DNA of 64,000 nucleotides from SG8-41 sp964521405 (GTDB taxonomy: Bacteria > Pseudomonadota > Gammaproteobacteria > Burkholderiales > SG8-41): contig CAZFRR010000002.1 in the NCBI GenBank assembly GCA_964521405.1, positions 12,545 through 76,544 on the forward strand. Reading direction: 5' to 3'. Shown here piece after piece: positions 38,283 to 46,441 of the stretch (positions within the stretch are counted from its first letter, which is position 1; each line of letters starts with the position of its first letter). The notes under the pieces were generated by a model that was not told where the DNA came from, made no database searches, and saw only the letters and a list, made by a program, of their open reading frames with translations. A program made the position numbers and the translations under genes.

Positions 38283-39002
38283 TCAATTATGCAGGAAAGT
38301 TCCCTCGTCCTCGCCCAGCACGATGCGCTTTAGCGCGGCCGGCTTGAAGATGCTGAAGACGTTGATCGGCAGCTTCTGGTCGCGGCACAGCGTCAATGCC
38401 GTGGCATCCATCACCTTCAGGTTCTTGATGATAGCCTCGTCAAAGGTAAGATGCTTGTAGCGCATGGCGTCGGGATGGGTCTTGGGGTCGTCGGTGTAGA
38501 CTCCGTCCACCTTGGTCGCCTTCAGCACGAGGTTCACGTTCATTTCCATGCCGCGCAGCGCGGCCGCGGTGTCGGTCGTGAAAAAGGGATTGCCGGTGCC
38601 GGCGGCAAAGATGACCACCTTGCCCTCTTCCAGATAGCGCATCGCCTTGCCGCGGATATAGGGCTCGACCACCTGCTCGATGTTGAGCGCGGATTGCACA
38701 CGGCCCGCCAGGCTGACGTGCCGCATCGCATCCTGCAGCGCCAGCGCGTTCATGACCGTCGCCAGCATGCCCATGTAATCCGCGGTGGCCCGGTCCATGT
38801 GCGAAGCCCCGGGCGCGACGCCGCGGAAGATGTTGCCCCCGCCGATGACCACGGCCACCTCCACGCCGAGGTTCACCACTTCGGCGATCTCGCCGACAAT
38901 GCGGTCGACGGTATCCCGGTTGATGCCATAGCTGTCCTCGCCCATTAACGCTTCCCCGCTCAGCTTCAGCAGGATGCGTTTGTAGGCGGGTGTCTGCGGC
39001 AT
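38283..39002 (-). CDS. pyrH: UMP kinase
   Basis: PyrH phosphorylates UMP to UDP, upstream of CTP synthase (pyrG at 20333-22006). The 239-residue hexameric amino-acid-kinase-fold enzyme has YKRILLKLSGEALMG, VAVVIGGGNIFRG, and DRATADYMGMLATVMNALAL. TGNPFFTTDTAAALR and NLKVMDATALTLCRDQKLPI follow. ATG 39002 gives the standard start; the frame extends 15 codons upstream without family likeness. Confidence 0.97.
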   Translation of the reverse strand: MPQTPAYKRILLKLSGEALMGEDSYGINRDTVDRIVGEIAEVVNLGVEVAVVIGGGNIFRGVAPGASHMDRATADYMGMLATVMNALALQDAMRHVSLAGRVQSALNIEQVVEPYIRGKAMRYLEEGKVVIFAAGTGNPFFTTDTAAALRGMEMNVNLVLKATKVDGVYTDDPKTHPDAMRYKHLTFDEAIIKNLKVMDATALTLCRDQKLPINVFSIFKPAALKRIVLGEDEGTFLHN

Positions 39003-39043
39003 GATGTCTCCAGTCGTGTTGGCGGTGCGATGCAGCGGGTCCC

Positions 39044-39928
39044 TCACCCCGCCTGGCCGACCTGCGCCATCACTTCGGAAACAAAATCGTCCTTCTTTCT
39101 TTCCAGACCCTCGCCCACCACGTAGAGGGCGAATGCGGCGACCGACGCGCCTTTTGACTTCAGCAGCTGCTCGACGCTCTGCTTGTCGTTCTTGACGAAC
39201 GGCTGGCCGAGCAACGTGACTTCCTTGAGAAATTTCTGGACCGAGCCTTCCACCATTTTCTCGACGATGTTGGCCGGCTTGCCGGATTCCGCTGCCTTGG
39301 CGGCCGCGATCGAGCGCTCCTTCTGCATGAGTTCGGCCGGTACCGCGGCCACCGACAGCGCGGCCGGCTTGCTGGCGGCGATATGCATGGCGAGATCCCT
39401 GGCGAGCTCATCGTCGCCGCCCGCCACATCCACCAGCACGCCGATCCTGGCGCCGCCGTGGATATAGCTCGCCAGGCGGCCCTGCGCCGCCATGCGCGCG
39501 AAGCGGCGAATCGCCAGGTTCTCGCCGATCTTGCCGACCAGCGCTTTGCGCACTTCTTCCACGGAACTCCCGTTCAGCGGCAAACGGGACAATGCCGCGA
39601 CATCCGCCGGCTGCTGCGTCGCCGCGAGTTCAGCCAGCTTGCCCGCGAAACCCAGAAATTCGCCGTTCTTGGCCACGAAATCGGTTTCGCAGTTCACCTC
39701 CAGCAGGGCGCCGCTCTTGCCATCCGGCGCAATGTAAACCGCAACCACGCCTTCGGCCGCAATGCGCGAGGCCGCCTTGCTCGCCTTATTGCCAAGCTTG
39801 ACCCGCAGGATCTCCTCGGCGCGGCCCAGGTCGCCGTTGGCTTCGGTGAGGGCCTTCTTGCATTCCATCATCGGGGCATCGGTCTTCTCGCGCAATTCTT
39901 TGACCATGCCTGCGGTAATTTCCGCCAT
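39044..39928 (-). CDS. tsf: Elongation factor Ts
   Basis: EF-Ts recharges EF-Tu by exchanging GDP for GTP. The 294-residue protein begins AEITAGMVKELREKTDAPMM, whose TDAPMM loop contacts EF-Tu. The CKKALTEANGDLGRAEEILR and LLEVNCETDFVAKN segments follow. ATG 39928 is favoured over an ATG two codons upstream (39934) because GAGG lies six bases before it, and directly against the other. A strong intrinsic terminator precedes the gene, so tsf expression is set below that of rpsB. Confidence 0.97.
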   Translation of the reverse strand: MAEITAGMVKELREKTDAPMMECKKALTEANGDLGRAEEILRVKLGNKASKAASRIAAEGVVAVYIAPDGKSGALLEVNCETDFVAKNGEFLGFAGKLAELAATQQPADVAALSRLPLNGSSVEEVRKALVGKIGENLAIRRFARMAAQGRLASYIHGGARIGVLVDVAGGDDELARDLAMHIAASKPAALSVAAVPAELMQKERSIAAAKAAESGKPANIVEKMVEGSVQKFLKEVTLLGQPFVKNDKQSVEQLLKSKGASVAAFALYVVGEGLERKKDDFVSEVMAQVGQAG

Positions 39929-39945
39929 TGCCATCCTCGCTGGTT

Positions 39946-39968
39946 AAAAAAAGGGGGCTCGCGCCCCC
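39946..39968 (-). terminator. Intrinsic terminator/attenuator between rpsB and tsf
   Basis: On the minus strand a perfect six-base GGGGGC/GCCCCC stem (39968-39963 with 39958-39953) has a four-base loop and is followed by seven U residues (39952-39946). This is a canonical Rho-independent terminator placed 22 bases after the rpsB stop and 17 bases before tsf. Partial readthrough would tune the rpsB:tsf ratio. Confidence 0.88.
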
Positions 39969-39990
39969 GCAGCGGATTCACTGCCGTGCT

Positions 39991-40725
39991 TCAGGTTTCC
40001 TCGACTTCCATGAATTCCTCGCCGCCGCGAACGATTTCCTTGAGGCTGTCTTGCTTCCCTTCCAGCACCGCGTCGGCCATGCCGCGCACGTAAAGGCGTA
40101 TTGCCCGGCTCGAGTCATCGTTGCCCGGGATCACGTAGGCCACGCCTTCCGGCGTATGGTTGGTGTCCACCACGCCGATCACCGGGATGCCGAGCTTGCT
40201 GGCTTCCGCGATGGCGCCCTTCTGGTAGCCCACGTCGATGATGAACAGCGCGTCGGGCAGGCCGTTCATGTCCTTGATGCCGCCCAGGCTGCGGTCGAGC
40301 TTGGCGATCTCACGCTGGTAACGCAGTGCCTCCTTCTTCGGCAGCTTGTCCATCGAGCCATCCTGCACCATGGATTCCATTTCCTTCAGCCGCTTGATCG
40401 ACTGCTTGACGGTCTTGTAATTGGTCAGCATGCCGCCGAGCCAGCGGTAATCGACGTAGGGCGAGCCGCAGCGTTGCGCCTCCTCCTTGACGATCTCACG
40501 CGCCTGGCGCTTGGTGCCGACAAACAGCACCGAGCCCTTGTTGGTCGAGAGCTGGCGCACGAACTTGAGCGCCTCCTGGTACATCGCCATCGTCTTTTCG
40601 AGATTGACGATGTGGATCTTGTTGCGGTGCCCGAAGATATACGGCGCCATCCGCGGGTTCCAGTAGCGGGTCTGGTGTCCGAAGTGGACTCCCGCCTCCA
40701 GCATTTCACGCATCGTGACTGACAT
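39991..40725 (-). CDS. rpsB: 30S ribosomal protein S2
   Basis: S2 binds the 30S head-body junction and helps recruit S1. The 244-residue protein has SVTMREMLEAGVHFGHQTRY, WNPRMAPYIFGHRNKIHIVN, LFVGTKRQAREIV, YVDYRWLGGMLTN and the C-terminal DALFIIDVG with PVIGVVDTNHTPE. AGGAGA lies nine bases before ATG 40725. It heads the long operon running to the methyltransferase at 25562, with a sigma-70 promoter about 150 bases upstream. Confidence 0.98.
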   Translation of the reverse strand: MSVTMREMLEAGVHFGHQTRYWNPRMAPYIFGHRNKIHIVNLEKTMAMYQEALKFVRQLSTNKGSVLFVGTKRQAREIVKEEAQRCGSPYVDYRWLGGMLTNYKTVKQSIKRLKEMESMVQDGSMDKLPKKEALRYQREIAKLDRSLGGIKDMNGLPDALFIIDVGYQKGAIAEASKLGIPVIGVVDTNHTPEGVAYVIPGNDDSSRAIRLYVRGMADAVLEGKQDSLKEIVRGGEEFMEVEET

Positions 40726-40872
40726 ACTTGAACGTCTCCTGTAAGGGTTGAGCCTCCATCCGCCGAGAGGCCGCCGCAACCGGCAGCCACCCTCACTGGG
40801 GCAGATGTGCGTATTGTGCTTATCCGCGTGTTGTGGTTCAGGGCCGCGCCCCCACGGAAAAGCTAACTGTTT

Positions 40873-40902
40873 ATTTTATCACAGTAAATGATCGCTTCTC
40901 AA
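40873..40902 (-). promoter_or_regulatory. Sigma-70-type promoter of rpsB
   Basis: On the minus strand TTGAGA (40902-40897) and TAAAAT (40878-40873) are separated by 18 bases. The predicted leader is about 140 bases, room for the S2 autoregulatory leader known for rpsB in other bacteria, though I see no specific motif for it. A second TAAAAT on the plus strand (40940-40945) may serve map. Confidence 0.6.
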
Positions 40903-41005
40903 GGTTATCAGCGCGCGTGCGTGGCGCGCCGATCTGGACTAAAATCCGCTGTCCTTGAAAAAGCAGGCACTTAACTCCCGCCACCGCGGCGCGGACCGCG
41001 CTTTA

Positions 41006-41806
41006 ATGGCAGCCAGCATCAAGTCCCCGCAGGAAATCGAGAAGATGAGGGTGGCGGGGAAGCTCGCCGCCGAGGTTCTCGACTTCATCACGCCTCACGT
41101 CAAGGCCGGCACGACCACCGCCGAACTCGACCGCCTCTGCCACGACTTCATCACCCGGGAGCAGGCGGCGACGCCCGCGCCGTTGAATTACGCGCCCCCC
41201 GGCTACCAGCCCTACCCCAAGTCGATCTGCACCTCGGTCAATCACGTGGTCTGCCACGGCGTGCCCGGTGACAAGAAGCTGCGGGCCGGGGACATCATCA
41301 ATATCGACATCACCGTCATCAAGGATGGCTACCACGGCGATACCAGCCGTATGTATTACATTGGACAACCGTCCATCCAGGCGCGTCGGCTGTGCGACGT
41401 GACCTATGAATGCCTGTGGCGGGGCATCCAGGCGGTGCGGCCGGGTTCCCAGCTGGGCGACGTCGGCCATGCCATACAGGTTCATGCCGAAAGCCATGGC
41501 TACAGCGTCGTGCGCGAGTTTTGCGGTCACGGCATCGGCAGGAAGTTCCACGAGGAACCGCAGGTCCTGCATTACGGCAGGCCGGGCATCGGGTTGAGAC
41601 TGGAACCGGGCATGACTTTCACGATCGAGCCGATGATCAATGCGGGCAAGCCGGACATCCGCCAGCTCGCCGACGGCTGGACCGTAGTGACCAAGGACCA
41701 CAGCCTGTCGGCGCAATGGGAGCACACCGTGCTGGTGACGGCATCCGGCTACGAAGTGCTCACGACGTCAGCCGGCACCCCGCCCTTGCCCGCGCTGGAA
41801 CCCTAA
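41006..41806 (+). CDS. map: Methionine aminopeptidase, type I
   Basis: Map removes the initiator methionine after deformylation (def is at 44535-45068). The 266-residue pita-bread-fold enzyme has the metal ligands in GDIINIDITVIKDGYHGDTSR (two Asp), FCGHGIGRKFHEEP (His) and EPGMTFTIEPM plus QWEHTVLV (two Glu). ATG 41006 is the natural start; an open frame 17 codons longer carries no family likeness. It is divergent from rpsB and four bases ahead of glnD. Confidence 0.97.
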   Translation: MAASIKSPQEIEKMRVAGKLAAEVLDFITPHVKAGTTTAELDRLCHDFITREQAATPAPLNYAPPGYQPYPKSICTSVNHVVCHGVPGDKKLRAGDIINIDITVIKDGYHGDTSRMYYIGQPSIQARRLCDVTYECLWRGIQAVRPGSQLGDVGHAIQVHAESHGYSVVREFCGHGIGRKFHEEPQVLHYGRPGIGLRLEPGMTFTIEPMINAGKPDIRQLADGWTVVTKDHSLSAQWEHTVLVTASGYEVLTTSAGTPPLPALEP

Positions 41807-41810
41807 GAGC

Positions 41811-44405
41811 ATGACCGAGCTCCAGGCAGCCCATCCCGCCGCGCCATCGATGCAGTCGCGCATCGGCCAGTGGAAGCAGCGGCTCGCCGCCCAGCGCGCC
41901 CAGTTGCGCGAAGAATTTTCAGCCCGCAATTCCCCGCGGGAACTGCTGCGCCGCCAGGCGGCGATGGTCGATCGCCTGCTCAAGGATCTCTGGGCAGGCC
42001 ATGCCATGCCCCGCAACGTGGCGCTCGCCGCGGTGGGCGGTTACGGCCGCGGCCAGTTGTTTCCCTGCTCCGATGTCGACCTGCTGATACTGCTGTCCGC
42101 CGCGGCCGACGAGTCGCTCGCGCGCAAGATCGAGGACCTGGTCGGCACGCTCTGGGACATCGGCATCGAGGTGGGCCATAGCGTTCGCACGATCGATGAA
42201 TGCGTCGCGCTGGCGGGGGAAGACGTCACGGTCCAGACCACTCTCCTCGAAGCGCGGCTGCTCGCCGGCAAGCGCGAGTTCTTCGCGAGATTCGTGAAGC
42301 GCATGCGCGAGAACCGCGACCCGGCGCAATTCATGCAGGCGAAGCTGCTGGAGCAGCAACAACGCCACCTGCGCTACGCCGAGTCGAATCTCGAGCCCAA
42401 CATCAAGGAAAGCGCCGGCGGCTTGCGCGATCTGCAGGCGATACTCTGGATCGCGCGCGCTGCCGGGATCGGCAAAAGCTGGCGCGAGCTGGCGGCGCGA
42501 GGCGTGATCACCAATGCCGAGGCGCGGGAGATCGGCCAGCACGAGCAGCTCCTGCAATCCCTTCGCATCCGCCTGCACTACTGCGCGGGCCGGCGTGAAG
42601 ACCGGTTGCTGTTTGATTACCAGACGGCGATCGCCCGCGAGTTCGGCCTGCACGAGCGCCCGCACCGGCTGGCGAGCGAGCAACTGATGCAGCGCTACTA
42701 CCGCACCGCCAAGGCGGTCTTCCAGATGAACAGCATCGTGCTGCAGAACCTGGACGCGCGCATCACCCCTCCCCGCGACAAGGAATACCACCCGATCAAC
42801 GAGCGCTTTGGCATTCGCGACGAGCTGCTCGTGCCGCGCGACGAGCGGTTGTTCCAGCGCCAGCCGGCGGCGATACTGGAGAGCTTCCTCCTGCTGCAGC
42901 AGCATCCCGAGTTAAAGGGCATGAGCGCGCCCGCGCTGCGCGCGCTGTGGCGCGCGCGCCGCCTGATCAACCCGGCGTTCCGCAAGAGCCCCGAGAACCG
43001 GGAGCGGTTCCTGCAACTCCTGCGCAGCCCGGAGCGGGTGGCGCGCACGTTGCGGCGCATGAGCCAGTACGATGTGCTCGGCCGTTACCTGCCGGTTTTC
43101 GGCCGCATCGTGGGACAGATGCAGCACGACCTCTACCACGTCTACACGGTGGACGAGCATATCCTGAAGGTGCTGCGCAACGTGCGGCGCTTTTCGGTGC
43201 CGGAGGTTGCGCACGAATTCCCGTTGTGCAGCCGGCTGATGAGCAATTTCGAGCGGCCGGAGGTGCTCTACCTGGCGGCGCTGTTCCACGACATTGCGAA
43301 AGGGCGCGGGGGCGATCATTCCCAGCTTGGGGCGGTGGATGCGCGCCGCTTCTGCCGCGAGCATGGGCTCTCGCGGGAAGACGTCGAGCTGGTCGCCTGG
43401 CTGGTCGAGAACCATCTGGTCATGTCCGCGACGGCCCAGAAGCAGGATATCGCCGATCCCGAGATCGTGCGCGCGTTTGCGGAGCGCGTCGGTGACGAGC
43501 GCCATCTCATCGCGCTCCACCTGCTGACGGTCGCGGACATTCGCGGCACCAGCCCCAGGGTGTGGAACGCCTGGAAGGGAAAACTGCTCGAGGATCTGTT
43601 CTGGTTGACGCGGCGGATGCTCTCGGGTGACCAGATCACCCTTGCGAGCAGCCAGCAGGCGCGGCAGGTTGAGGCCCGGGCCAAGCTGCGGCTCTACGCG
43701 GTGCCGCTCGACGCCGAGAAAGCGCTGTGGTCGCAACTCGACGACTCCTATTTCCTGCGCCACGAGGCCCAGGAGATCGCGTGGCACGCCCGGATACTCT
43801 ACTACCGCGCTCAGGCGCGGGAACCCGTGGTAAAAGCGCGCCTGTCCCCCGCGGGCGAAGGCCTCCAGGTGATGATCTACGTGCCCGACCAGAAGGAGCT
43901 TTTCGCGCGCATCTGCAGCTTCTTCGAGCGCATCAGCTACGACATCTTTGAAGCCAAGATCTACACCACGCGGCACGGTTATGCGCTCGACAGCTTCCAG
44001 GTCCAGGATCCGGACAACCACCGGCCGCAGTACCGCGATGTCATCGGGTTGATCGAGCATGATCTCGCCGAGCGCCTGCTGCAAAAGACGCCGCTACCCG
44101 CGCTCACCAGGCCGCGGCTCTCCCGCCAGTTGCGGCATTTCCCGATCTCGCCCGAGGTCAACGTCCAGCCCGACGAAAAAGGCACTTCCTGGGTGCTGTC
44201 GGTGATCGCCGGCGACCGCTCCGGCCTGCTCTCACGCATCGCGCGCGTGCTGACCGCTTACGACATCAATCTCAATACCGCCAAGATCAACACGCTCGGC
44301 GCCCGGGCCGAGGATGTGTTCCTCATCACGGGAGAGGCCTTGAAGGACGCCAAGACCGTGGTCCGGCTGGAAAGCGACCTGGTCGAGCAGCTACGTACAG
44401 CCTAG
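41811..44405 (+). CDS. glnD: Bifunctional uridylyltransferase/uridylyl-removing enzyme GlnD
   Basis: GlnD senses glutamine and adds or removes UMP on PII proteins, controlling nitrogen assimilation. The 864-residue protein has the nucleotidyltransferase motif GGYGRGQLFPCSDVDLLIL (near residue 80) and a helical domain. An HD phosphohydrolase domain (HVYTVDEHILKVLRN; ALFHDIAKGRGGDHS; ENHLVMS) and two C-terminal ACT domains (about 685-760, 790-864) follow. It starts four bases after map. Its TAG stop ends on the first base of heptad array E. Confidence 0.97.
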   Translation: MTELQAAHPAAPSMQSRIGQWKQRLAAQRAQLREEFSARNSPRELLRRQAAMVDRLLKDLWAGHAMPRNVALAAVGGYGRGQLFPCSDVDLLILLSAAADESLARKIEDLVGTLWDIGIEVGHSVRTIDECVALAGEDVTVQTTLLEARLLAGKREFFARFVKRMRENRDPAQFMQAKLLEQQQRHLRYAESNLEPNIKESAGGLRDLQAILWIARAAGIGKSWRELAARGVITNAEAREIGQHEQLLQSLRIRLHYCAGRREDRLLFDYQTAIAREFGLHERPHRLASEQLMQRYYRTAKAVFQMNSIVLQNLDARITPPRDKEYHPINERFGIRDELLVPRDERLFQRQPAAILESFLLLQQHPELKGMSAPALRALWRARRLINPAFRKSPENRERFLQLLRSPERVARTLRRMSQYDVLGRYLPVFGRIVGQMQHDLYHVYTVDEHILKVLRNVRRFSVPEVAHEFPLCSRLMSNFERPEVLYLAALFHDIAKGRGGDHSQLGAVDARRFCREHGLSREDVELVAWLVENHLVMSATAQKQDIADPEIVRAFAERVGDERHLIALHLLTVADIRGTSPRVWNAWKGKLLEDLFWLTRRMLSGDQITLASSQQARQVEARAKLRLYAVPLDAEKALWSQLDDSYFLRHEAQEIAWHARILYYRAQAREPVVKARLSPAGEGLQVMIYVPDQKELFARICSFFERISYDIFEAKIYTTRHGYALDSFQVQDPDNHRPQYRDVIGLIEHDLAERLLQKTPLPALTRPRLSRQLRHFPISPEVNVQPDEKGTSWVLSVIAGDRSGLLSRIARVLTAYDINLNTAKINTLGARAEDVFLITGEALKDAKTVVRLESDLVEQLRTA

Positions 44406-44536
44406 TTCCGGGTTCCGGGTTCCGGGTTCCGGGTTCCGGGTTCCGGGTTCCGGGTTCTGGGTTCCGGGTTCAAGATTGGAGTGGGCTGAATATCGAGGGT
44501 TCCCACTTGAACTTTGAACTCGGAACTCGGAACGTT
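44405..44536. repeat. Inverted heptad repeat E, stop codon to stop codon
   Basis: Ten tandem heptads fill 44405-44474: seven perfect GTTCCGG, then GTTCTGG, GTTCCGG, GTTCAAG. The right arm 44509-44536 is GAACTTT, GAACTCG, GAACTCG, GAACGTT. The array begins on the last base of the glnD stop codon and ends within the def stop codon, so it fills the whole convergent gap. The long run of identical units points to recent slipped-strand growth. Same GTTC word as arrays C and H. Confidence 0.9.
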
Positions 44537-45068
44537 ATTCGTCCTGCAGGTCCTGCCCCGGAAACAGCTCCTCGTTAAAACCGAAGTTGCGCAGGTCGCG
44601 GATGCGCATCGGGTAGAGGATGCCGGCGAGGTGATCGCATTCGTGCTGCACCACCCGCGCGTGAAAGTCACCCACGGTACGGTCGATTGGCGCCCCGTGC
44701 TGGTCAAATCCCCGGTAGCGCAGTTGCCGGAAGCGCGGCACCAGCCCCCGCATGCCGGGGACGCTCAAGCACCCTTCCCACCCCTCCTCCATCTCGCGCC
44801 CCACCGGCTCGAGCGCGGGATTGATCAGCACCGTGTACGGCACTTCCTCGGCGTCGGGATAACGGGGATTGCGCTCCACCCCGAAGATGACCACCTGCAA
44901 TCCCACGCCGATCTGCGGCGCCGCGAGGCCGGCGCCGTTCAAGGCTTTCATGGTGTCATCCATGTCCGCGATCAGCGCGTGCAGCTCGGGCGTGTCAAAG
45001 CGCGCTACCGGCTGCGAAGGCTCGAGCAGGCGCGGGTCGCCCATGCGCAGGACCGGTCTAATCGCCAT
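44535..45068 (-). CDS. def: Peptide deformylase
   Basis: Def removes the formyl group from nascent proteins before Map acts. The 177-residue metalloenzyme carries motif 1 NGAGLAAPQIGVG, motif 2 EGCLSVPG (metal Cys) and motif 3 QHECDHLAGILY (two metal His and catalytic Glu). ATG 45068 overlaps the end of mtnP by 11 bases, so the two are probably coupled. The stop codon lies at the edge of array E. It is not next to fmt, the more common partner, so this may be a second deformylase; fmt is not in the window. Confidence 0.95.
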   Translation of the reverse strand: MAIRPVLRMGDPRLLEPSQPVARFDTPELHALIADMDDTMKALNGAGLAAPQIGVGLQVVIFGVERNPRYPDAEEVPYTVLINPALEPVGREMEEGWEGCLSVPGMRGLVPRFRQLRYRGFDQHGAPIDRTVGDFHARVVQHECDHLAGILYPMRIRDLRNFGFNEELFPGQDLQDE

Positions 45069-45804
45069 CGCCCGCCACCAACCGGTTGAGTATGTTGAGC
45101 ACGCGGGCCATGGAACGTGCCGTGACCGCCTCGGCGTCCTCGATACGCACGCCCTGCGCGCTCGAGCCGCGCCCCGCCGCATGATTGACCACCACCGTGA
45201 TCGCCGCGTAGCAAAGCCCGAGCTCGCGCGCCAGCGCTGCTTCCGGCATGCCGGTCATGCCGACGATGTCGGCGCCGTCGCGCTCGAGCCGGTTGATCTC
45301 GGCTGCGGTCTCGAGCCGCGGCCCCTGAGTGGCAGCATAAGTACCGCCCGCAACGACCGCCTCGCCAGCTGCCGCGGCTGATCCGATCAGCCGCTTGCGC
45401 AACGCCTCACAATAGGGATGCGTGAAGTCCACGTGCATGAGGCCCTTGCCGCGCGCTCCGGAGTAAGTCGATTGCCGCCCGTGCGTGTAGTCGATGATCT
45501 GGTCCGGCACCACCAGCGTGCCAGGGCCAAGATCGGCGCGGATGCCGCCCACCGTGGCCACTGCAACGATGTTTTTCACTTTCAGGGCATGCAGCGCCCA
45601 CAGGTTGGCGCGGTAGTTCACCGCGTGCGGCGGGAGCGTGTGCCGGGTCCCGTGGCGCGCCAGAAACACCACCGCCTGCCCCTGCAACGTGCCGAATGAC
45701 AGCGCCCCGGACGGCCTGCCGTAGGGCGTGCGCACCGTCTTGCGCCGCGTCACTTGCAGAGTGGCGAGCCGGGTGAGGCCGCTGCCGCCAATGATCCCTA
45801 GCAT
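45058..45804 (-). CDS. mtnP: Methylthioadenosine/methylthioinosine phosphorylase family protein
   Basis: A 248-residue nucleoside phosphorylase of the MTA/PNP family. Visible elements are the phosphate loop MLGIIGGSGL, FLARHGTRHTLPPHAVNYRANL, VATVGGIR, YAATQGPRLETAAEI, and the GMTGMPEAALARELGLCY segment with NHAAG. In relatives such as P. aeruginosa the preferred substrate is methylthioinosine, yielding hypoxanthine. The adjacent hypoxanthine phosphoribosyltransferase gene supports that reading, but substrate choice is inference. No Shine-Dalgarno precedes the ATG (45804); heptad array F directly abuts it. Confidence 0.88.
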   Translation of the reverse strand: MLGIIGGSGLTRLATLQVTRRKTVRTPYGRPSGALSFGTLQGQAVVFLARHGTRHTLPPHAVNYRANLWALHALKVKNIVAVATVGGIRADLGPGTLVVPDQIIDYTHGRQSTYSGARGKGLMHVDFTHPYCEALRKRLIGSAAAAGEAVVAGGTYAATQGPRLETAAEINRLERDGADIVGMTGMPEAALARELGLCYAAITVVVNHAAGRGSSAQGVRIEDAEAVTARSMARVLNILNRLVAGDGD

Positions 45805-45900
45805 GATAATGGTGAATGATGAATGATGAATGAGGAACGATGCAGGAGCCTGGCGTTTATTTCAATTCTCATTCCGCATTCCTCATTCATCATTCGTCAT
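45805..45900. repeat. Inverted heptad repeat F (hpt-mtnP)
   Basis: Left arm 45805-45846 is GATAATG, GTGAATG, ATGAATG, ATGAATG, AGGAACG, ATGCAGG. The right arm 45863-45900 is CAATTCT, CATTCCG, CATTCCT, CATTCAT, CATTCGT plus CAT, the reverse-complement word. The right arm encodes the last five residues and the stop codon of hpt; the left arm touches the mtnP start codon. Same architecture as arrays B-I. Confidence 0.87.
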
Positions 45901-46437
45901 GGCGTAAATCTCCGGCAGGTTGCGCCAATAGCCGCCCGCGTCCATGCCGCAGCCGAATACGTAGCGGTTGGGCAGTTTCACGCCCGTGAAATCGGCCTCT
46001 ACCGGCTTGGCGCGGCCGATGTCCTTGTCCGCCAGCACCGCCAGAAAGACACGGGTCGCGCCATCGACGAGCAGCTTGTCGCGCACCGCCGCCAGGGTCC
46101 GCCCCTCGTCCAGTATGTCGTCGAGCACCAGCACCACCCGCGACGCCACGGAGATGCCCGGCTCCACCTTCCAGGAAATCTCGCCGCCACGGGTTGCAGC
46201 GCCATAGCGGGTGACTTCCAGGTAATCGAACTCGAGGGGAAAGCGGAGTTGCGGCAGTAGCTGCCCGGAGAATACGACGGCGCCGCGCATGACGCACAGC
46301 ACCAGCGGGAAACTGCCCCCGAGCGCCGTGGAAATTTCGCGCGCCATCCGCTCTATCGCCCCGGACACGACGGCGGCCGGGCACAGCAGCTCCGCCGTGT
46401 CGAGCATGCGACGGGCCTTGTCGGGGGTGAGCGCCAA
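45883..46437 (-). CDS. hpt: Hypoxanthine-guanine phosphoribosyltransferase
   Basis: This salvage enzyme converts hypoxanthine or guanine to IMP or GMP using PRPP. The 184-residue protein has the PRPP-binding motif VVLVLDDILDEGRTLAAV (near residue 101), the flexible-loop segment EVTRYGAATRGGEI and the base-binding FTGVKLPNRYVFGCG. It starts at TTG 46437, with AAGG ten bases upstream; an ATG at residue 11 is the alternative. The C-terminal residues MTNDE and the stop lie inside heptad array F. Together with mtnP it forms a purine salvage pair. Confidence 0.92.
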   Translation of the reverse strand: MALTPDKARRMLDTAELLCPAAVVSGAIERMAREISTALGGSFPLVLCVMRGAVVFSGQLLPQLRFPLEFDYLEVTRYGAATRGGEISWKVEPGISVASRVVLVLDDILDEGRTLAAVRDKLLVDGATRVFLAVLADKDIGRAKPVEADFTGVKLPNRYVFGCGMDAGGYWRNLPEIYAMTNDE

Positions 46438-46441
46438 GCGG

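Noticed and set aside
40879..40990. Longer map start at 40955
   Set aside because: The added 17 residues are unlike methionine aminopeptidases, and ATG 41006 begins the family sequence.
44405..44536. CRISPR array
   Set aside because: Units are 7 bases with no spacers and no cas genes nearby; the arms are inverted relative to each other.
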